Shown piece after piece: positions 26,178-36,480 of a stretch of DNA of 64,000 nucleotides. The first letter of the stretch is position 1. The number at the start of each line of letters is the position of its first letter. The translations under genes were made by a program, and so were the position numbers. A model generated the notes under the pieces. The model was not told the origin of the DNA. It saw only the letters and a program-made list of their open reading frames with translations, and ran no database searches. Origin of the DNA: Algoriphagus alkaliphilus (lineage in GTDB: Bacteria; Bacteroidota; Bacteroidia; Cytophagales; Cyclobacteriaceae); NCBI RefSeq assembly GCF_900103735.1, contig NZ_FMXE01000023.1:1-64000 (forward strand). Direction: 5' to 3'.

Positions 26178-27026
26178 TTACTTAATCGACTTTATCAGTC
26201 TTTGATTCAGGGCGATATAGTCCGGATTTTTAGCTTCTTCTGCCATTGCTCTGGATTTGTTTGCAGACTGTAGGGCTTCAGTTTTCATTCCCAAAGCAAC
26301 TTCAATTTTCGCTCTCAGGTGTACTGTCCAATATTTTGGATCCATGTCTGTAGAAGTTTTGACCCAAGCATATGCCTGATTCAGGTCTTTTGAATTGGTG
26401 AAATAATAACTGCCCGCTTGAAATAAAAGGCCGGGATCAGTAGTTTGAGTATCGATCACCAGTTTTTGAATATCAGCCATGACAATCGGATCCACATCAG
26501 TTTGAATCTTAAAATCTACTCTGGCATACTCCCACTTCATGGATACCACCGCACTGTTGTCTGTGAAGTTGTTGAATGCGATTTCAAATGTTTCGTACTT
26601 CTTGCTGGTTTTCGAAGGTTCTACGTTGAATCGCAGTTGGTCCTCTGCGGGCTTGTACCCAATCGCTCCCCAAAGTTTTGTGTTTTTGCTGAAGATGATT
26701 GTCCAGTCATTTTTTCCCGGAATAGCGTATAGCGCATAAGACCCTGCGGGCACAAGCTGGCCACCGATAGTCACATCGGTTGAAAATGAGAAAACTGTAG
26801 CTGCATTGGCACCCGTTCTCCATACTTCACCATAGGGTACAAGTTCTCCAAATATTTTCCGGCCTTTGGTACTTGGTCTGCTGTAGTCAACAGTCACATC
26901 CGTCAATCCAACCCTTTGAATGATTTTTGCACTTGGACTGGCCTGAGGCATTTGAATTTGCTGGCCAAAGCTGAGGAAGCTTACCATTGACAAAATCAAA
27001 AAGCCAACATTAAATTTCTTGTTCAT
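26178..27026 (-). CDS. DUF2911 domain protein, exported
   Basis: A 282-residue protein starting at the ATG whose codon ends at 27026, where a signal peptide begins (MNKKFNVGFLILSMVSFLSFGQ); ten codons of upstream extension lack sense. The DUF2911 signature is complete: VDYSRPSTKGRKIFGELVPYGEVWRTGAN then VPAGSYALYAIPG and a WTIIFSKNTKLWG strand. A short helical C-terminal part resembles TPR repeats (YYFTNSKDLNQAYAW). The function of DUF2911 is unknown; it is common and often multi-copy in Bacteroidota. Confidence 0.9.
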   Translation of the reverse strand: MNKKFNVGFLILSMVSFLSFGQQIQMPQASPSAKIIQRVGLTDVTVDYSRPSTKGRKIFGELVPYGEVWRTGANAATVFSFSTDVTIGGQLVPAGSYALYAIPGKNDWTIIFSKNTKLWGAIGYKPAEDQLRFNVEPSKTSKKYETFEIAFNNFTDNSAVVSMKWEYARVDFKIQTDVDPIVMADIQKLVIDTQTTDPGLLFQAGSYYFTNSKDLNQAYAWVKTSTDMDPKYWTVHLRAKIEVALGMKTEALQSANKSRAMAEEAKNPDYIALNQRLIKSIK

Positions 27027-27149
27027 GTTCTTAGATTTTTTTGTTTGGACACGCAATCACTACTCTTTTCAGAAGGTTCAAATCAAGTTGCAATTTCATG
27101 GTATTTTTTTCTTTTGCGAAAATCGGGCTAGCTTTTTTGATTAGTGGAC

Positions 27150-27179
27150 TTTGAACCGCATCTGAACTTGGTATTTTTG
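27150..27179 (+). promoter_or_regulatory. Bacteroidota-type promoter for the GhrA-like gene
   Basis: TTTG at 27150-27153, 18 bases, then TATTTTTG at 27172-27179, 25 bases before the ATG at 27205. It matches the TTTG-N19-TAnnTTTG consensus in both boxes. Confidence 0.7.
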
Positions 27180-27204
27180 TGTCTGCAACCCAAAAGCACC
27201 TAAA

Positions 27205-28125
27205 ATGAGTTTAGCCATTATCAGCCCGGGACGAGATCCGAAAGTATGGATTGACGCCCTCAAATTTCATCAGCCTGAAATCGACATTCAGGTCTTTCCG
27301 GATATCCAACGACCGGAGGCTGTAGAAATGGCTTTACTGTGGCAGCATCCTCCGGGATACCTCAGCATACTTCCTAATTTGAAACTAATCAGCTCCCTTG
27401 GGGCTGGAGTAGATCATATTCTAAGCGACCCTGCTGTGCCTGAGTCGATGCCTATCGTGAGGATTGTAGACGAAAAATTGACTTGGTCGATGACAAACTA
27501 TGTGATCATGGGAGTCCTCAATTTTCACCGTCAACTAGTTCGATATCAAGCCGATCAAAAGCGTAAAGTTTGGGACATGAGCAATCCTGAAATTCCTGTG
27601 AAAGTGGGGGTTATGGGGGTAGGAGCCCTGGGAGGCGATGTTTTGGACAAATTGAATTATTTGGGATTTTCGGTTTCTGGATTTGGTTTTTCGGAGAAAG
27701 AGGAGTTTCCTTATCCTTATTTTTCCAAAGAAAAACTTGAAGATTTTCTAAATGAAATAAATGTATTGGTGTGTCTGCTTCCTTTGACTCCGGATACTGA
27801 AAGTATTCTGAACTTGGATTTTTTTAAAAAATGCAAACCCGGCACATACCTCATCAATGTAGCAAGGGGAAAGCACTTAGTTGAGGAGGACTTAATTCCT
27901 GCTTTGGAAAAAGGATTCCTTTCTGGCGCACTTTTGGATGTCTATCGAACTGAACCTCTTCCTGTTAATCATCCCTTCTGGGAAGATGGTCGTATTCAAA
28001 TTACCCCGCATATTGCAAGTGTCACCAACCCTCAGGCAGCCAGTCCTCAGATTATTGAGAATTTTAAAAGATTGAAGATGAACCAGCCATTACATAATCT
28101 CGTAAACCGCGACAGAGGATATTAA
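27205..28125 (+). CDS. Glyoxylate/hydroxypyruvate reductase A-like dehydrogenase
   Basis: A 306-residue D-2-hydroxyacid dehydrogenase of the GhrA group. It has the NAD(P) motif GVMGVGALGG, the catalytic arginine in LINVARGKHLV, the glutamate in LDVYRTEPLP and the histidine in ITPHIASV. SLGAGVDHI near the N-terminus is typical of GhrA. It reduces glyoxylate or hydroxypyruvate in the cytoplasm. Eleven bases separate it from a universal stress protein gene that probably shares its transcript. Confidence 0.9.
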   Translation: MSLAIISPGRDPKVWIDALKFHQPEIDIQVFPDIQRPEAVEMALLWQHPPGYLSILPNLKLISSLGAGVDHILSDPAVPESMPIVRIVDEKLTWSMTNYVIMGVLNFHRQLVRYQADQKRKVWDMSNPEIPVKVGVMGVGALGGDVLDKLNYLGFSVSGFGFSEKEEFPYPYFSKEKLEDFLNEINVLVCLLPLTPDTESILNLDFFKKCKPGTYLINVARGKHLVEEDLIPALEKGFLSGALLDVYRTEPLPVNHPFWEDGRIQITPHIASVTNPQAASPQIIENFKRLKMNQPLHNLVNRDRGY

Positions 28126-28135
28126 TTTTTAGACC

Positions 28136-28978
28136 ATGGAAAAAAAATTTAAAATTCTTTGCCCTACAGACTTTTCGGAATGCTCTCTGAATGCCATTGA
28201 ATATGCAGCACGTCTTGGCGAAAAATTCAACGCAATCTTGGTGCTTTTTCATGTTCTCAACAGAGAAGACTACCAAAAACTCTCGCCCATGGATACGGAT
28301 GGGAAGTACCAACTGGAGTTTATTCAGGAAAAACTTAAAAACCTCCAAAAGGCAGTAATGGAGGAGAGTCTCATGAATGGTTTGAAAGACTGTGAGATTG
28401 CAATTCGGGAAGGTAAAATTGTAAACGGAGCATTGGATTTTGCAAAAGAGATCAATGCTGATTTGATAGTAGCCGGTACCGAGGGAATGAATGAGCTTAG
28501 GACTAATATTATCGGGAGCCGGGCGAGTCGAATGGTCGAACAGTCAGATCGTGATATCATCATCGTCCCCAGAAAGGTGTTCTTCAAAATACCGAGGAAG
28601 TTTGTCTATGCCTCAGACTACCTCGAAGAAGATAAATTGGCCATCCAAAAAGTGGTCGAAATGGCAAGTTTTTTCGATTCGGAAATTGACTTGGTCCACA
28701 TATCTTCCAGCCAAAAGGCCATTGATAAATCCCTCCACATGACGATGGTTGATGAAATTCGGCCCTTTGTCCGATATGAAAAAATAAATTATGTACTTAA
28801 AGCCTACCGGGATGATCTTGGTTTGGGTTTGGAGAATTACCTGCAAGTAGCAAAGGGCGACATGCTGGTGACTTTGAGCAAGAAAAAGAGCTTTTTCGAT
28901 CAGATTTTCACAAAAAATCTATCGAAAAAAATGTCCTATTTTCTGAATAAACCGCTTTGGGTGATTAAATCTTTCTAA
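28136..28978 (+). CDS. Universal stress protein, tandem Usp domains
   Basis: A 280-residue cytoplasmic protein. The first 145 residues form a complete Usp domain, beginning KILCPTDFSECSLNAIEYA and ending in the ATP-binding loop GTEGMNELRTNIIGSRASRM followed by DIIIVP. The second half keeps the fold (KFVYASDYLEED, HISSSQKA) but has lost the glycine-rich nucleotide loop, ending in MSYFLNKPLWVIKSF. One active and one degenerate domain is a common pattern in Bacteroidota. Its last 4 bases overlap the end of the convergent TPR gene. Confidence 0.9.
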   Translation: MEKKFKILCPTDFSECSLNAIEYAARLGEKFNAILVLFHVLNREDYQKLSPMDTDGKYQLEFIQEKLKNLQKAVMEESLMNGLKDCEIAIREGKIVNGALDFAKEINADLIVAGTEGMNELRTNIIGSRASRMVEQSDRDIIIVPRKVFFKIPRKFVYASDYLEEDKLAIQKVVEMASFFDSEIDLVHISSSQKAIDKSLHMTMVDEIRPFVRYEKINYVLKAYRDDLGLGLENYLQVAKGDMLVTLSKKKSFFDQIFTKNLSKKMSYFLNKPLWVIKSF

Positions 28979-29688
28979 AGTTTTTTTCCGGAGAAAAATC
29001 GTTTTATAAATAACCCAAACTCTTTTCGGGTTTCATAATCCCCGAAAACTCCCTTTAGTGTTTTCCAGAAATGCTTAGAACTCACCTCACTTGTGGAATT
29101 GGTCTGACTGAAATCCGGCATTTTAGGACTAGGCCTCTTAGATTCAGCTTTCCCGACGGGAGGTAAAGAATTGGTTGCCTGCGACTTGCATCCAATCAAG
29201 TCATCTGCTTTTTCAAAGCTTTTCTTGGCGCGGGCAATGCTTCCCATCTTTTCTTCGATCAGCCCTCTGTTATTGTAGGCGATGGCATCCTCAGGATCAA
29301 GTTCGATGGCCTTGCCGTAATCTTCAATTGCTCCGTTAAAATCACCCAATCGATCTTTCAAAAATGCTCTGCTACTGTAGCGATAGGGGTTTTTTGGGTC
29401 AAGATTGGCAGCACGATCCAGTTCATTTAGCGCTTCTTCATTTCGTCCCAATAAATGAAGTACAACTCCACGGTCACTGATGTAATCGGTATTGTACGGT
29501 TCATTGGATACCAGCAAGTCAAAATCCGCCAGTGCCAAATCTCCTTTACCCATTCGGGTTAAAATTCGCCCTCGGTATAGGTGAAGCTCAGCCTGACCGG
29601 TTTGAACTGAAATCAATTCATCAAAGCATAGTAATGCTTCCTCAAATTTTCCCTCTTTGTATAATGCCAATCCCTTTTCGAAGCTCAT
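28975..29688 (-). CDS. TPR protein
   Basis: A 237-residue protein from the ATG ending at 29688; the frame is open further upstream without coding character. It contains about four consecutive TPRs, clearest in ALYKEGKFEEALLCFDELI and YGKAIELDPEDAIAYNNRGL. There is no signal peptide, so it is probably cytoplasmic. A basic C-terminal tail follows the repeats. The gene is divergent from holA and convergent with the Usp gene. Its partner is unknown. Confidence 0.85.
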   Translation of the reverse strand: MSFEKGLALYKEGKFEEALLCFDELISVQTGQAELHLYRGRILTRMGKGDLALADFDLLVSNEPYNTDYISDRGVVLHLLGRNEEALNELDRAANLDPKNPYRYSSRAFLKDRLGDFNGAIEDYGKAIELDPEDAIAYNNRGLIEEKMGSIARAKKSFEKADDLIGCKSQATNSLPPVGKAESKRPSPKMPDFSQTNSTSEVSSKHFWKTLKGVFGDYETRKEFGLFIKRFFSGKKL

Positions 29689-29811
29689 TTTTTTTTCTTT
29701 ACATAGAAATACAAAGTTAAGTCCCGAATAGTTTACAGAAGAATATTTTCCTTGGATTTGCCAGCCTTTACTTTCGCATGTTATCTTTAAAGCCTCTAGT
29801 TTTTCCAATCC

Positions 29812-30834
29812 ATGGCCCATTCACCCGACGCAGTACTTAAAGATCTGAAAGCTAAAAAGTTTGCTCCAATTTACTTCTTAGAAGGAGATGAACCCTATTT
29901 TATCGACCTGATTACGGATTACATTGAAAAGCATGCAATTGCTGAGCACGAAAAAGGGTTCAATCAATTGGTGATGTACGGGAAGGATTCTCAAGTCAAT
30001 GTGATTCTGAGCAATGCCCGGAAATTTCCGATGATGGCAGATCGTCAAGTGGTAATCGTGAAGGAGGCGCAGAGTATTCCGGATTTGGGAAAAGAGGATG
30101 CCCAAAAGCTTCTCTTAAGCTATATCAATAATCCTTTGCCAAGTACCATTCTGGTTTTTGCACATAAGCATAAAAAGCTGGACGGACGGGGATCGTTGAA
30201 AAAGGAGTTGGATAAAAAAACTGTTTTCGTCAATTCCGAGAAAGTCAAAGACTGGAAATTGACAGAATGGGTGGAAAATTATATCAAAGAACTGGGGTAT
30301 CAGATTGATGTTAAAGCAGCCCAACTTTTAGCCGATTCAATTGGCAATAATTTGGAGGTAATATCCAATGAGGTAGGGAAAATGCTGATCAATTTTTCGG
30401 AGCCCACCAAATTGACCACCGAACACATTTCCAAATACATCGGTATCAATAAAGATTACAATAATTTTGAATTGTCGAAAGCCATCGGGTATCGGGATGT
30501 GATCAAGGCAAATCAGATCATTCATTATTTCATTCAAAACCCTAAAGCTCACCCTGTAATTCCGATTTTTTCGCTACTCTACAATTACTTCAGTAAAATC
30601 GCCCTGGTTCATCGCGCCGGGCCGATGCCCGAGAATCAGCTGGCAGGACTGATCGGTGTACATCCCTATGGGGTGAAAGAATACTTAGCAGTATCCAGAA
30701 ACTATAAATTGGGCAAGGTAATTGAGGTGTTCGGATTCATCAAAGAGGCAGATCTTCGTTTCAAAGGAGTAGACTCCGGAAGCATGGACGAGGGTGAAAT
30801 CCTTCGCGAATTGGTATACAAGATTTTGCACTGA
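29812..30834 (+). CDS. holA: DNA polymerase III subunit delta
   Basis: A 340-residue clamp-loader subunit that opens the beta clamp. The N-terminal APIYFLEGDEPYFID motif, the RQVVIVKEAQ strand, PLPSTILVFAHKHKKLDGR and the C-terminal helical bundle (DLRFKGVDSG) match the delta subunit. The P-loop is degenerate, as usual in delta. It is the first gene of a long same-strand run and ends 17 bases before the 995-residue TPR gene, a neighbour order that may simply reflect shared transcription. Confidence 0.92.
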   Translation: MAHSPDAVLKDLKAKKFAPIYFLEGDEPYFIDLITDYIEKHAIAEHEKGFNQLVMYGKDSQVNVILSNARKFPMMADRQVVIVKEAQSIPDLGKEDAQKLLLSYINNPLPSTILVFAHKHKKLDGRGSLKKELDKKTVFVNSEKVKDWKLTEWVENYIKELGYQIDVKAAQLLADSIGNNLEVISNEVGKMLINFSEPTKLTTEHISKYIGINKDYNNFELSKAIGYRDVIKANQIIHYFIQNPKAHPVIPIFSLLYNYFSKIALVHRAGPMPENQLAGLIGVHPYGVKEYLAVSRNYKLGKVIEVFGFIKEADLRFKGVDSGSMDEGEILRELVYKILH

Positions 30835-30851
30835 AATACCCTCAACCATCT

Positions 30852-33839
30852 ATGAAAAACTACCTGGTGCTGCTTGCAGGACTACTGATAAGTGCGGATG
30901 CTTTTTCACAGTCTACCCTCTATCAGACGAGCTCCCAACAAGCCTTGGATTATCATTTGGAACTATTTGATAAGCAGCTTTTTTCTGCCTCCCTATACGA
31001 CAACAGTCGGCTGCTAAATCAAAACCTTAACGGAGAACAACAAAAATCAGCAGAGCTTCACCGTGCCATGTCGGCCCTCGAAATCGAAAGTCCCGACGGC
31101 CCCGGATTGATGAAATCCTACATCCTGGATAATGGAAATCATCCCAGTGTCACAACCGCTGGATTGTATCTTGGCGATCATTTTTTCTACAAAAAGAATT
31201 ACAGGGAAGCGATAGAGGGGTATAATTTGGTGAATGCAAATAGCCTGAATGAGGCCAACAAAGCTGACGTGCTATTTAAACAGGGATACTCTTATTTTCA
31301 ATTAAAAAATTATGGTGCTGCTGCCCCGTTTTTTGATCAGGCAAAAGTACTCAATAAGCCGATCAGTGCAGATGCTTATTACTATAGCGGCTTCATTGCA
31401 GTAGAAAATGGAAACAATGCCAAAGCTATAGCAGATCTCGAGGCAGCGGGCAAATCGTCCTTCTATGCGACTAAAGTCCCTTATTTATTGACTGCACTTT
31501 ATTACCGGCAAGGCAATTACGATCAGGCGATCCGTTATGCCGAACCCTTATTAGCTTCTGGTCAAAATCTCGATCGAAAGGAGACCATCAATCTCTATTT
31601 GGCCGAAGCCTATTATGCAAAACGGGATTTTGCCAATGCTTCCAAGAATTACGATGCCTTTATCAATGCTAAAAAAGGGGTTCTTTCCCGTGAAGAAATT
31701 TATAAAGCCGGGATTTCTTTTTTTGAAATCAAAAATTATCAGCGGGCGACTGATTATCTGAAAGTATCCGCTTCGTCCACAGATGAAATCGGCCAATCTT
31801 CAAGCTATTACCTCGGTCATGCATACCTGAAATTGGGCAACTACCAATTCGCAACCACAAGCTTTCAGGCCGCCTCCAAATCCAGCTTCAACAAGCAGAT
31901 TCAGGAAGAGTCGCTTTTCAACTTTGCGAAAACAAACCTACAAAGAGGCACATTTTCAACGGCGATTTCCGCTTTGGATGAATATCTGGAAACTTACCCT
32001 TCGGGAAAGAACAGGGCTGAAGCCGAAACTTTGCTTTCTGAGGCCTTGATCAATTCCAGCGATTACCTGCGGGCAATCGAGCAAATGGATCGTATCCAGA
32101 ATAAATCCCCAAGAATCCAATCTGCTTACCAAAAAGTGGCCTATTATCAGGCGATGGTCTATTACAGAGATCAGAAGTATAAGCAAGCCTTGGCATTGTT
32201 GGATAAGTCTCAGTCTTTCCCTGTAGACCGGGATTTGCTTTTAGAGACCCATTTCTGGAAAGGCGAAATCAATGCTGCGGATGGAAATCTTCCTCAAGCC
32301 ATTCGTTCTTATGAAGCGCTGAGAGCAAGCAATCCAGCGTCGGCTCATCCTTATTTGATCAAGACTCACTATGGATTGGGCTATGCCTATTTCAATTCCC
32401 AAAACTATCCAAAAGCTGAGGAGCAGTTTAGAATATATACTGAAAAGCTAAGAGGAAACTCGGATAAACAGTACTACGATGATGCGCTGCTTAGATTAGG
32501 TGATAGCTATTATGTGCAGAAAAAGTTTGCTGATGCTTCAGCTACTTTTCAGCGTGCAATCACGGAATCCAATTCAGGAATGGATTATGCGTATTACCGA
32601 CTTGCAGTAGTACAGAATTTTCAGTCTCAAAACAATCAGGCTCTTTCCAATTTGGATCGACTTATCTCCGGTTTTTCGAGCAGTTTGTACATAGAAGATG
32701 CCCTGTTTCTTAGAGGGCAGATTTATCTCGAAGAGGTCAGATACAGTGAGGCTTCACGGGCGTTTACGGAACTGATCACAGGTCGCCCGAATTCCCCTTT
32801 CATTCCTTACGCATTGGAAAGTAGGGCAGTAGCCAACTTTTCCACTCAGAATTATGATCAGACCATCGCAGATTACAAGGCAATTTTAGATAATCATCCC
32901 AATGCCGCGAATGCAGAAAATGCACTGAAAGGCTTGCAGGAAACTTTGGCTTTACAGGGAAGGTCTGCAGAGTTTGGAGATTATCTGGCGCGCTACAAAG
33001 GCACCAATCCGGGAACCGGAAATGTGCAGTCTCTTGAATTTGAAGCAGCCAAAAGTCTTTATTTCGACAAGAATTATACGCAGGCCGCAAGAGCATTTGA
33101 GAATTACCTGAAAAGTTATCCCAAGTCAGGGCAGCGTGCCGATGCACTTTATTTTGCAGGAGACTCCTACATGCAGGCAGGTGATCAGGAAAGAGGACTG
33201 GGCTTTTTTAGGCAATTGGAAAAGGAACCATCCTCCCCGCAGCGTGTGCGGGCGATGCAAAAAATAGGGGTAATCGAACTGGAAAGGGGGAATTACGCCG
33301 CGGCTATTCCTTACCTGGAAACAGCCGCCCAAAATGCCCGAAGCAAAGTCGAAGAGGCTGAGGCTGTGCAGGGGTTAATGATCGCCAACTTTGCCACCCG
33401 AAAATATCAGCAGTCGATTACCTACGCTGAAAGGTTGATGTCCCTGGATGGAATCATCCCGGAATCAACACCGAAAGCCTTGCTGACTAAAGCAAAAGCG
33501 CAGCGTGAAATGAATCAGAAAGCGCAAGCAGAAGTGACTTTGCAAAATTTGGTAAACAATCATAAGACCATTCAGGGTGCTGAAGGACTGTATTTACTTG
33601 CCCTTTCATTTCAGGAACGCTCTGATTTTGTCAAATCGAATGACAGCATTTTTGACTTCTCCAGTCCGTTTGCGGATTACGATTATTGGTATGGAAAAAT
33701 GTTCCTTTTGCTCGCAGACAATTATCAAAAAACAGGAGAGGACTTTCAGGCTAAGGCTACCCTGGAATCCATCGTGCAGCGATCGACCAATGCTGAAATC
33801 AAAGCTGAAGCCCAAGCTAAACTTAGAAGCCTGAACTAA
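30852..33839 (+). CDS. Large periplasmic TPR protein
   Basis: A 995-residue protein with a signal peptide ending near ADAFSQ. Nearly all the rest consists of TPR/Sel1-like helical pairs, about 25 of them, for example ADVLFKQGYSYFQLKNYGAA and DALLRLGDSYYVQKKFADAS. A repeat set of this size is a scaffold; in Gram-negative Tol systems a smaller TPR protein, CpoB/YbgF, plays this part. It ends 3 bases before a beta-barrel gene and is followed by SPOR, ExbB, ExbD and TonB-like genes, so it is likely one part of a trans-envelope complex. Confidence 0.88.
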   Translation: MKNYLVLLAGLLISADAFSQSTLYQTSSQQALDYHLELFDKQLFSASLYDNSRLLNQNLNGEQQKSAELHRAMSALEIESPDGPGLMKSYILDNGNHPSVTTAGLYLGDHFFYKKNYREAIEGYNLVNANSLNEANKADVLFKQGYSYFQLKNYGAAAPFFDQAKVLNKPISADAYYYSGFIAVENGNNAKAIADLEAAGKSSFYATKVPYLLTALYYRQGNYDQAIRYAEPLLASGQNLDRKETINLYLAEAYYAKRDFANASKNYDAFINAKKGVLSREEIYKAGISFFEIKNYQRATDYLKVSASSTDEIGQSSSYYLGHAYLKLGNYQFATTSFQAASKSSFNKQIQEESLFNFAKTNLQRGTFSTAISALDEYLETYPSGKNRAEAETLLSEALINSSDYLRAIEQMDRIQNKSPRIQSAYQKVAYYQAMVYYRDQKYKQALALLDKSQSFPVDRDLLLETHFWKGEINAADGNLPQAIRSYEALRASNPASAHPYLIKTHYGLGYAYFNSQNYPKAEEQFRIYTEKLRGNSDKQYYDDALLRLGDSYYVQKKFADASATFQRAITESNSGMDYAYYRLAVVQNFQSQNNQALSNLDRLISGFSSSLYIEDALFLRGQIYLEEVRYSEASRAFTELITGRPNSPFIPYALESRAVANFSTQNYDQTIADYKAILDNHPNAANAENALKGLQETLALQGRSAEFGDYLARYKGTNPGTGNVQSLEFEAAKSLYFDKNYTQAARAFENYLKSYPKSGQRADALYFAGDSYMQAGDQERGLGFFRQLEKEPSSPQRVRAMQKIGVIELERGNYAAAIPYLETAAQNARSKVEEAEAVQGLMIANFATRKYQQSITYAERLMSLDGIIPESTPKALLTKAKAQREMNQKAQAEVTLQNLVNNHKTIQGAEGLYLLALSFQERSDFVKSNDSIFDFSSPFADYDYWYGKMFLLLADNYQKTGEDFQAKATLESIVQRSTNAEIKAEAQAKLRSLN

Positions 33840-33842
33840 ACC

Positions 33843-35534
33843 ATGAAAAAACTACCTGTAATTCTATTCTTTGCCGGTGCAATTTCCTTGGGGAATTCAA
33901 TGGCTCTAGCCCAAAATAAAAAAGGTGGTGCTGTGCAGGATCAGGAATTCGTTATCCGTAAGGATCGGGTCTTGACGGTACCAACTCAACCAAGATCCTT
34001 TGAGCGTCTTCCTGTATTGCCTCAACCAAAAGGTATCGCGGAGTTTAATTATACGGTGACTCCATTCTTTCTGAACTTGCCGGCTTTGAATCTGCAGCCT
34101 ACTGCCTTGGAAAAAAATTTTCGTCTGCCAAATCGGGAATTATATAACGGATTCATCCGTGCCGGTTACGGTAATTTTGCATCTCCGCTGTTGGAAGGCA
34201 GGTATATGTCGACTACTGCTGACCCTTTTAATTATGCGATAAAATTCAAGCATCAGAGCTTCGGCAAGGGGCCTGTCGCTGCTGAACAAAGTTCGGAATC
34301 CCATACGGTTTTTGGAGCCGATGGAAGTTACTTCATGGATGCGGTAGAAGTCTTTGGCGGTTTGAATTGGGGACAGGATAAGTATTCCTTTTATGGAGTG
34401 AATCCCATTCTTTTTGAAAATCCCGATATTCCTTTTGAAACAAACAATAATGTTCTGAACAATTTTCAGTTTAGGGCTGGAATCCGTGATATCGAAAAAA
34501 CGGGGACAATTTCGTATGAAGGCCAACTGAGCTTCAGAAACTTCAAAGACAGCTACGCTGCCAAAGAAAATGAACTTGGATTGCAGGCGGGCATCAAATT
34601 CAGAACAGATTCTGATTGGTCCGGGAAAGTGGATTTGAATTATTTCCATACCAATCCCAATGATGTTAACTATCAGGAGAAGCGGAACTATTTTTCCATC
34701 CGACCACGGATTTCTTACAATTACGAGGCTTTTCAATTCACAGCAGGTCTGAATTTGGTTTCTGAAAATGACCCGATGCCTGAAAAATCAAGTGATTTTA
34801 GAATATTCCCGGTGCTCAAGGCCAGTTATCAATTCGCAGATGAATTTGGTTTCTATGGGGAATTCTCCGGTGATGTACAGCGGAATACCTATTTCAGCTT
34901 TGTCAATGAAAACCCTTTCTTGGGGCCAAGCGAGCAGTTGCTGAATACGATTAACAATTATAAGGTTGAAGGTGGGATAGAAGGGCAATTTCAAGAGGCA
35001 TTTCACTATCGCGCCGGCATAAATGTAAGCAGATTTAACAACCTTCATTTCTTCACCAATTCTTTTGCAGATTCTTCACGATTTGAGATTGTGTACGACG
35101 ACAAGTCTACCGTCTTCAATATCAATGCGGAATTGGGATTCAAGATTTCCGAAGTTTATTCGCTTGGTAGCCGATTGGATGTGTATCAGTATGATTTGAA
35201 TACCCAGCCCGCAGCTTGGCATAGACCATTATGGGAAGTACGAGTGAATAATCAATTTACTCCCTTTGACAAATTACTTGTTCAGGCCAATGTGAACTTT
35301 ATGGGAGGACTAAAAGCAAGGGGTAATACTGTTATAGAAACCAACCCGCCAAGGGTCGAAGTAGTAAACCTTAAAACCATCGCAGATTTGCAGCTCAAAG
35401 CAGATTTCAAGATCTCAAATCGCCTCTCGATTTTTGCCGAAGGCAACAATATCCTGAACGGTAAAAACACCCGTTGGCTGAATTATCCGGTTCGGGGTAT
35501 TCAACTGATTGGTGGCGCAAGTTTCAAATTCTGA
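33843..35534 (+). CDS. Plugless TonB-receptor-like outer-membrane beta-barrel
   Basis: A 563-residue protein with a signal peptide ending near MALAQ. After about 90 residues of linker, the rest alternates strand and loop and ends in a C-terminal phenylalanine (GGASFKF), as in outer-membrane barrels. The last strands resemble TonB-dependent receptors (LSIFAEGNNILNGKNTRWL) but there is no plug or TonB box. It lies between the large TPR gene and the SPOR gene and is probably the outer-membrane part of the same complex. Confidence 0.8.
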   Translation: MKKLPVILFFAGAISLGNSMALAQNKKGGAVQDQEFVIRKDRVLTVPTQPRSFERLPVLPQPKGIAEFNYTVTPFFLNLPALNLQPTALEKNFRLPNRELYNGFIRAGYGNFASPLLEGRYMSTTADPFNYAIKFKHQSFGKGPVAAEQSSESHTVFGADGSYFMDAVEVFGGLNWGQDKYSFYGVNPILFENPDIPFETNNNVLNNFQFRAGIRDIEKTGTISYEGQLSFRNFKDSYAAKENELGLQAGIKFRTDSDWSGKVDLNYFHTNPNDVNYQEKRNYFSIRPRISYNYEAFQFTAGLNLVSENDPMPEKSSDFRIFPVLKASYQFADEFGFYGEFSGDVQRNTYFSFVNENPFLGPSEQLLNTINNYKVEGGIEGQFQEAFHYRAGINVSRFNNLHFFTNSFADSSRFEIVYDDKSTVFNINAELGFKISEVYSLGSRLDVYQYDLNTQPAAWHRPLWEVRVNNQFTPFDKLLVQANVNFMGGLKARGNTVIETNPPRVEVVNLKTIADLQLKADFKISNRLSIFAEGNNILNGKNTRWLNYPVRGIQLIGGASFKF

Positions 35535-35600
35535 TTTACTTTGGCTATCGGTTGGGCTTTCGCCTCATTTGGTTTAGTTTCGTAGCCTCCCTCCAAGATT

Positions 35601-36479
35601 ATGGCAGCAAAAGATTCAGAAACAAAACAGTGGACCGATCCCAAGGATTATGGGCTTCCATTTGTGGAAATCAGCCCGATACAGGCTAAGTCAATTCTGG
35701 TAGAAAAGGAAATTATACCACCTGATCCTGTTCAGGAAGTGATTCAATCTGTAGAGCCGGTGGCTTTAGTTACTTCTGATGAAGAAACCATTCCTAAGCC
35801 TGTTGAGCTTATTCAAAAAGCAGAAACTCCACAGGAGCCAGATCAGGCCTTACCAAAAGAAGCGAAAAAGCCTTCAATTTCCATCCAAACTGCTAGTACC
35901 AACAAACCTAAAGAGGAAAATAAATCTTCAGCTTGGAATTGGGCAGTAGTCTTCATCGGCGTTGGAATTATAGCTGTGATCGTTTGGCAACTATTAGCTC
36001 AAATGAATCCGGGGGCAACAGAAACTAAATCAACTGACACGGCAAATTCTATTGTAGAAAAATCATCCGAACCCCAATCTATTGCTCCCGAATCTACCGT
36101 AGCAGAACAAAATCAATCAGCTGTAAATCAAGATTCTATAGCGAATCCAACTAATTCAAATCCTAATATTTCTAAACCAGCAGAATCTGGTACAACTATT
36201 GCCAATATAGCATCAGGGAATTTGATCCGAATCGATTCCAAAGCCGAACGTCCACAGTATTTCATCATTGTGGGTAGCTTGCCAAATGAGAAGCTAGCCG
36301 TCCAAGAAGCGAGTCAATATTTTGGAAGAACTTCTGAAATTTATTTGATAAGCCCTTATGATGGTGGCAGTAATTATCGCCTGGGTCTTTCCAGATTTGG
36401 AAGCTTTAGGACAGCAGCTGAAGAACTGGAACGGGTCAAATCTCAATACACCGAAGAATTGTGGATTTTGAAATATTAA
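35601..36479 (+). CDS. SPOR-domain inner-membrane protein
   Basis: A 292-residue protein with a cytoplasmic acidic/proline-rich N-terminus of about 110 residues, one membrane span (WAVVFIGVGIIAVIVWQLL), a Ser/Thr/Asn-rich periplasmic linker and a C-terminal SPOR domain (YFIIVGSLPNEKLAVQEA to LWILKY). SPOR domains bind glycan strands lacking stem peptides at division sites, so a septal location is likely. A TAGTTTCG box at 35575-35582 might be an internal promoter. The stop is one base from the ExbB/TolQ gene. Confidence 0.9.
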   Translation: MAAKDSETKQWTDPKDYGLPFVEISPIQAKSILVEKEIIPPDPVQEVIQSVEPVALVTSDEETIPKPVELIQKAETPQEPDQALPKEAKKPSISIQTASTNKPKEENKSSAWNWAVVFIGVGIIAVIVWQLLAQMNPGATETKSTDTANSIVEKSSEPQSIAPESTVAEQNQSAVNQDSIANPTNSNPNISKPAESGTTIANIASGNLIRIDSKAERPQYFIIVGSLPNEKLAVQEASQYFGRTSEIYLISPYDGGSNYRLGLSRFGSFRTAAEELERVKSQYTEELWILKY

Positions 36480-36480
36480 T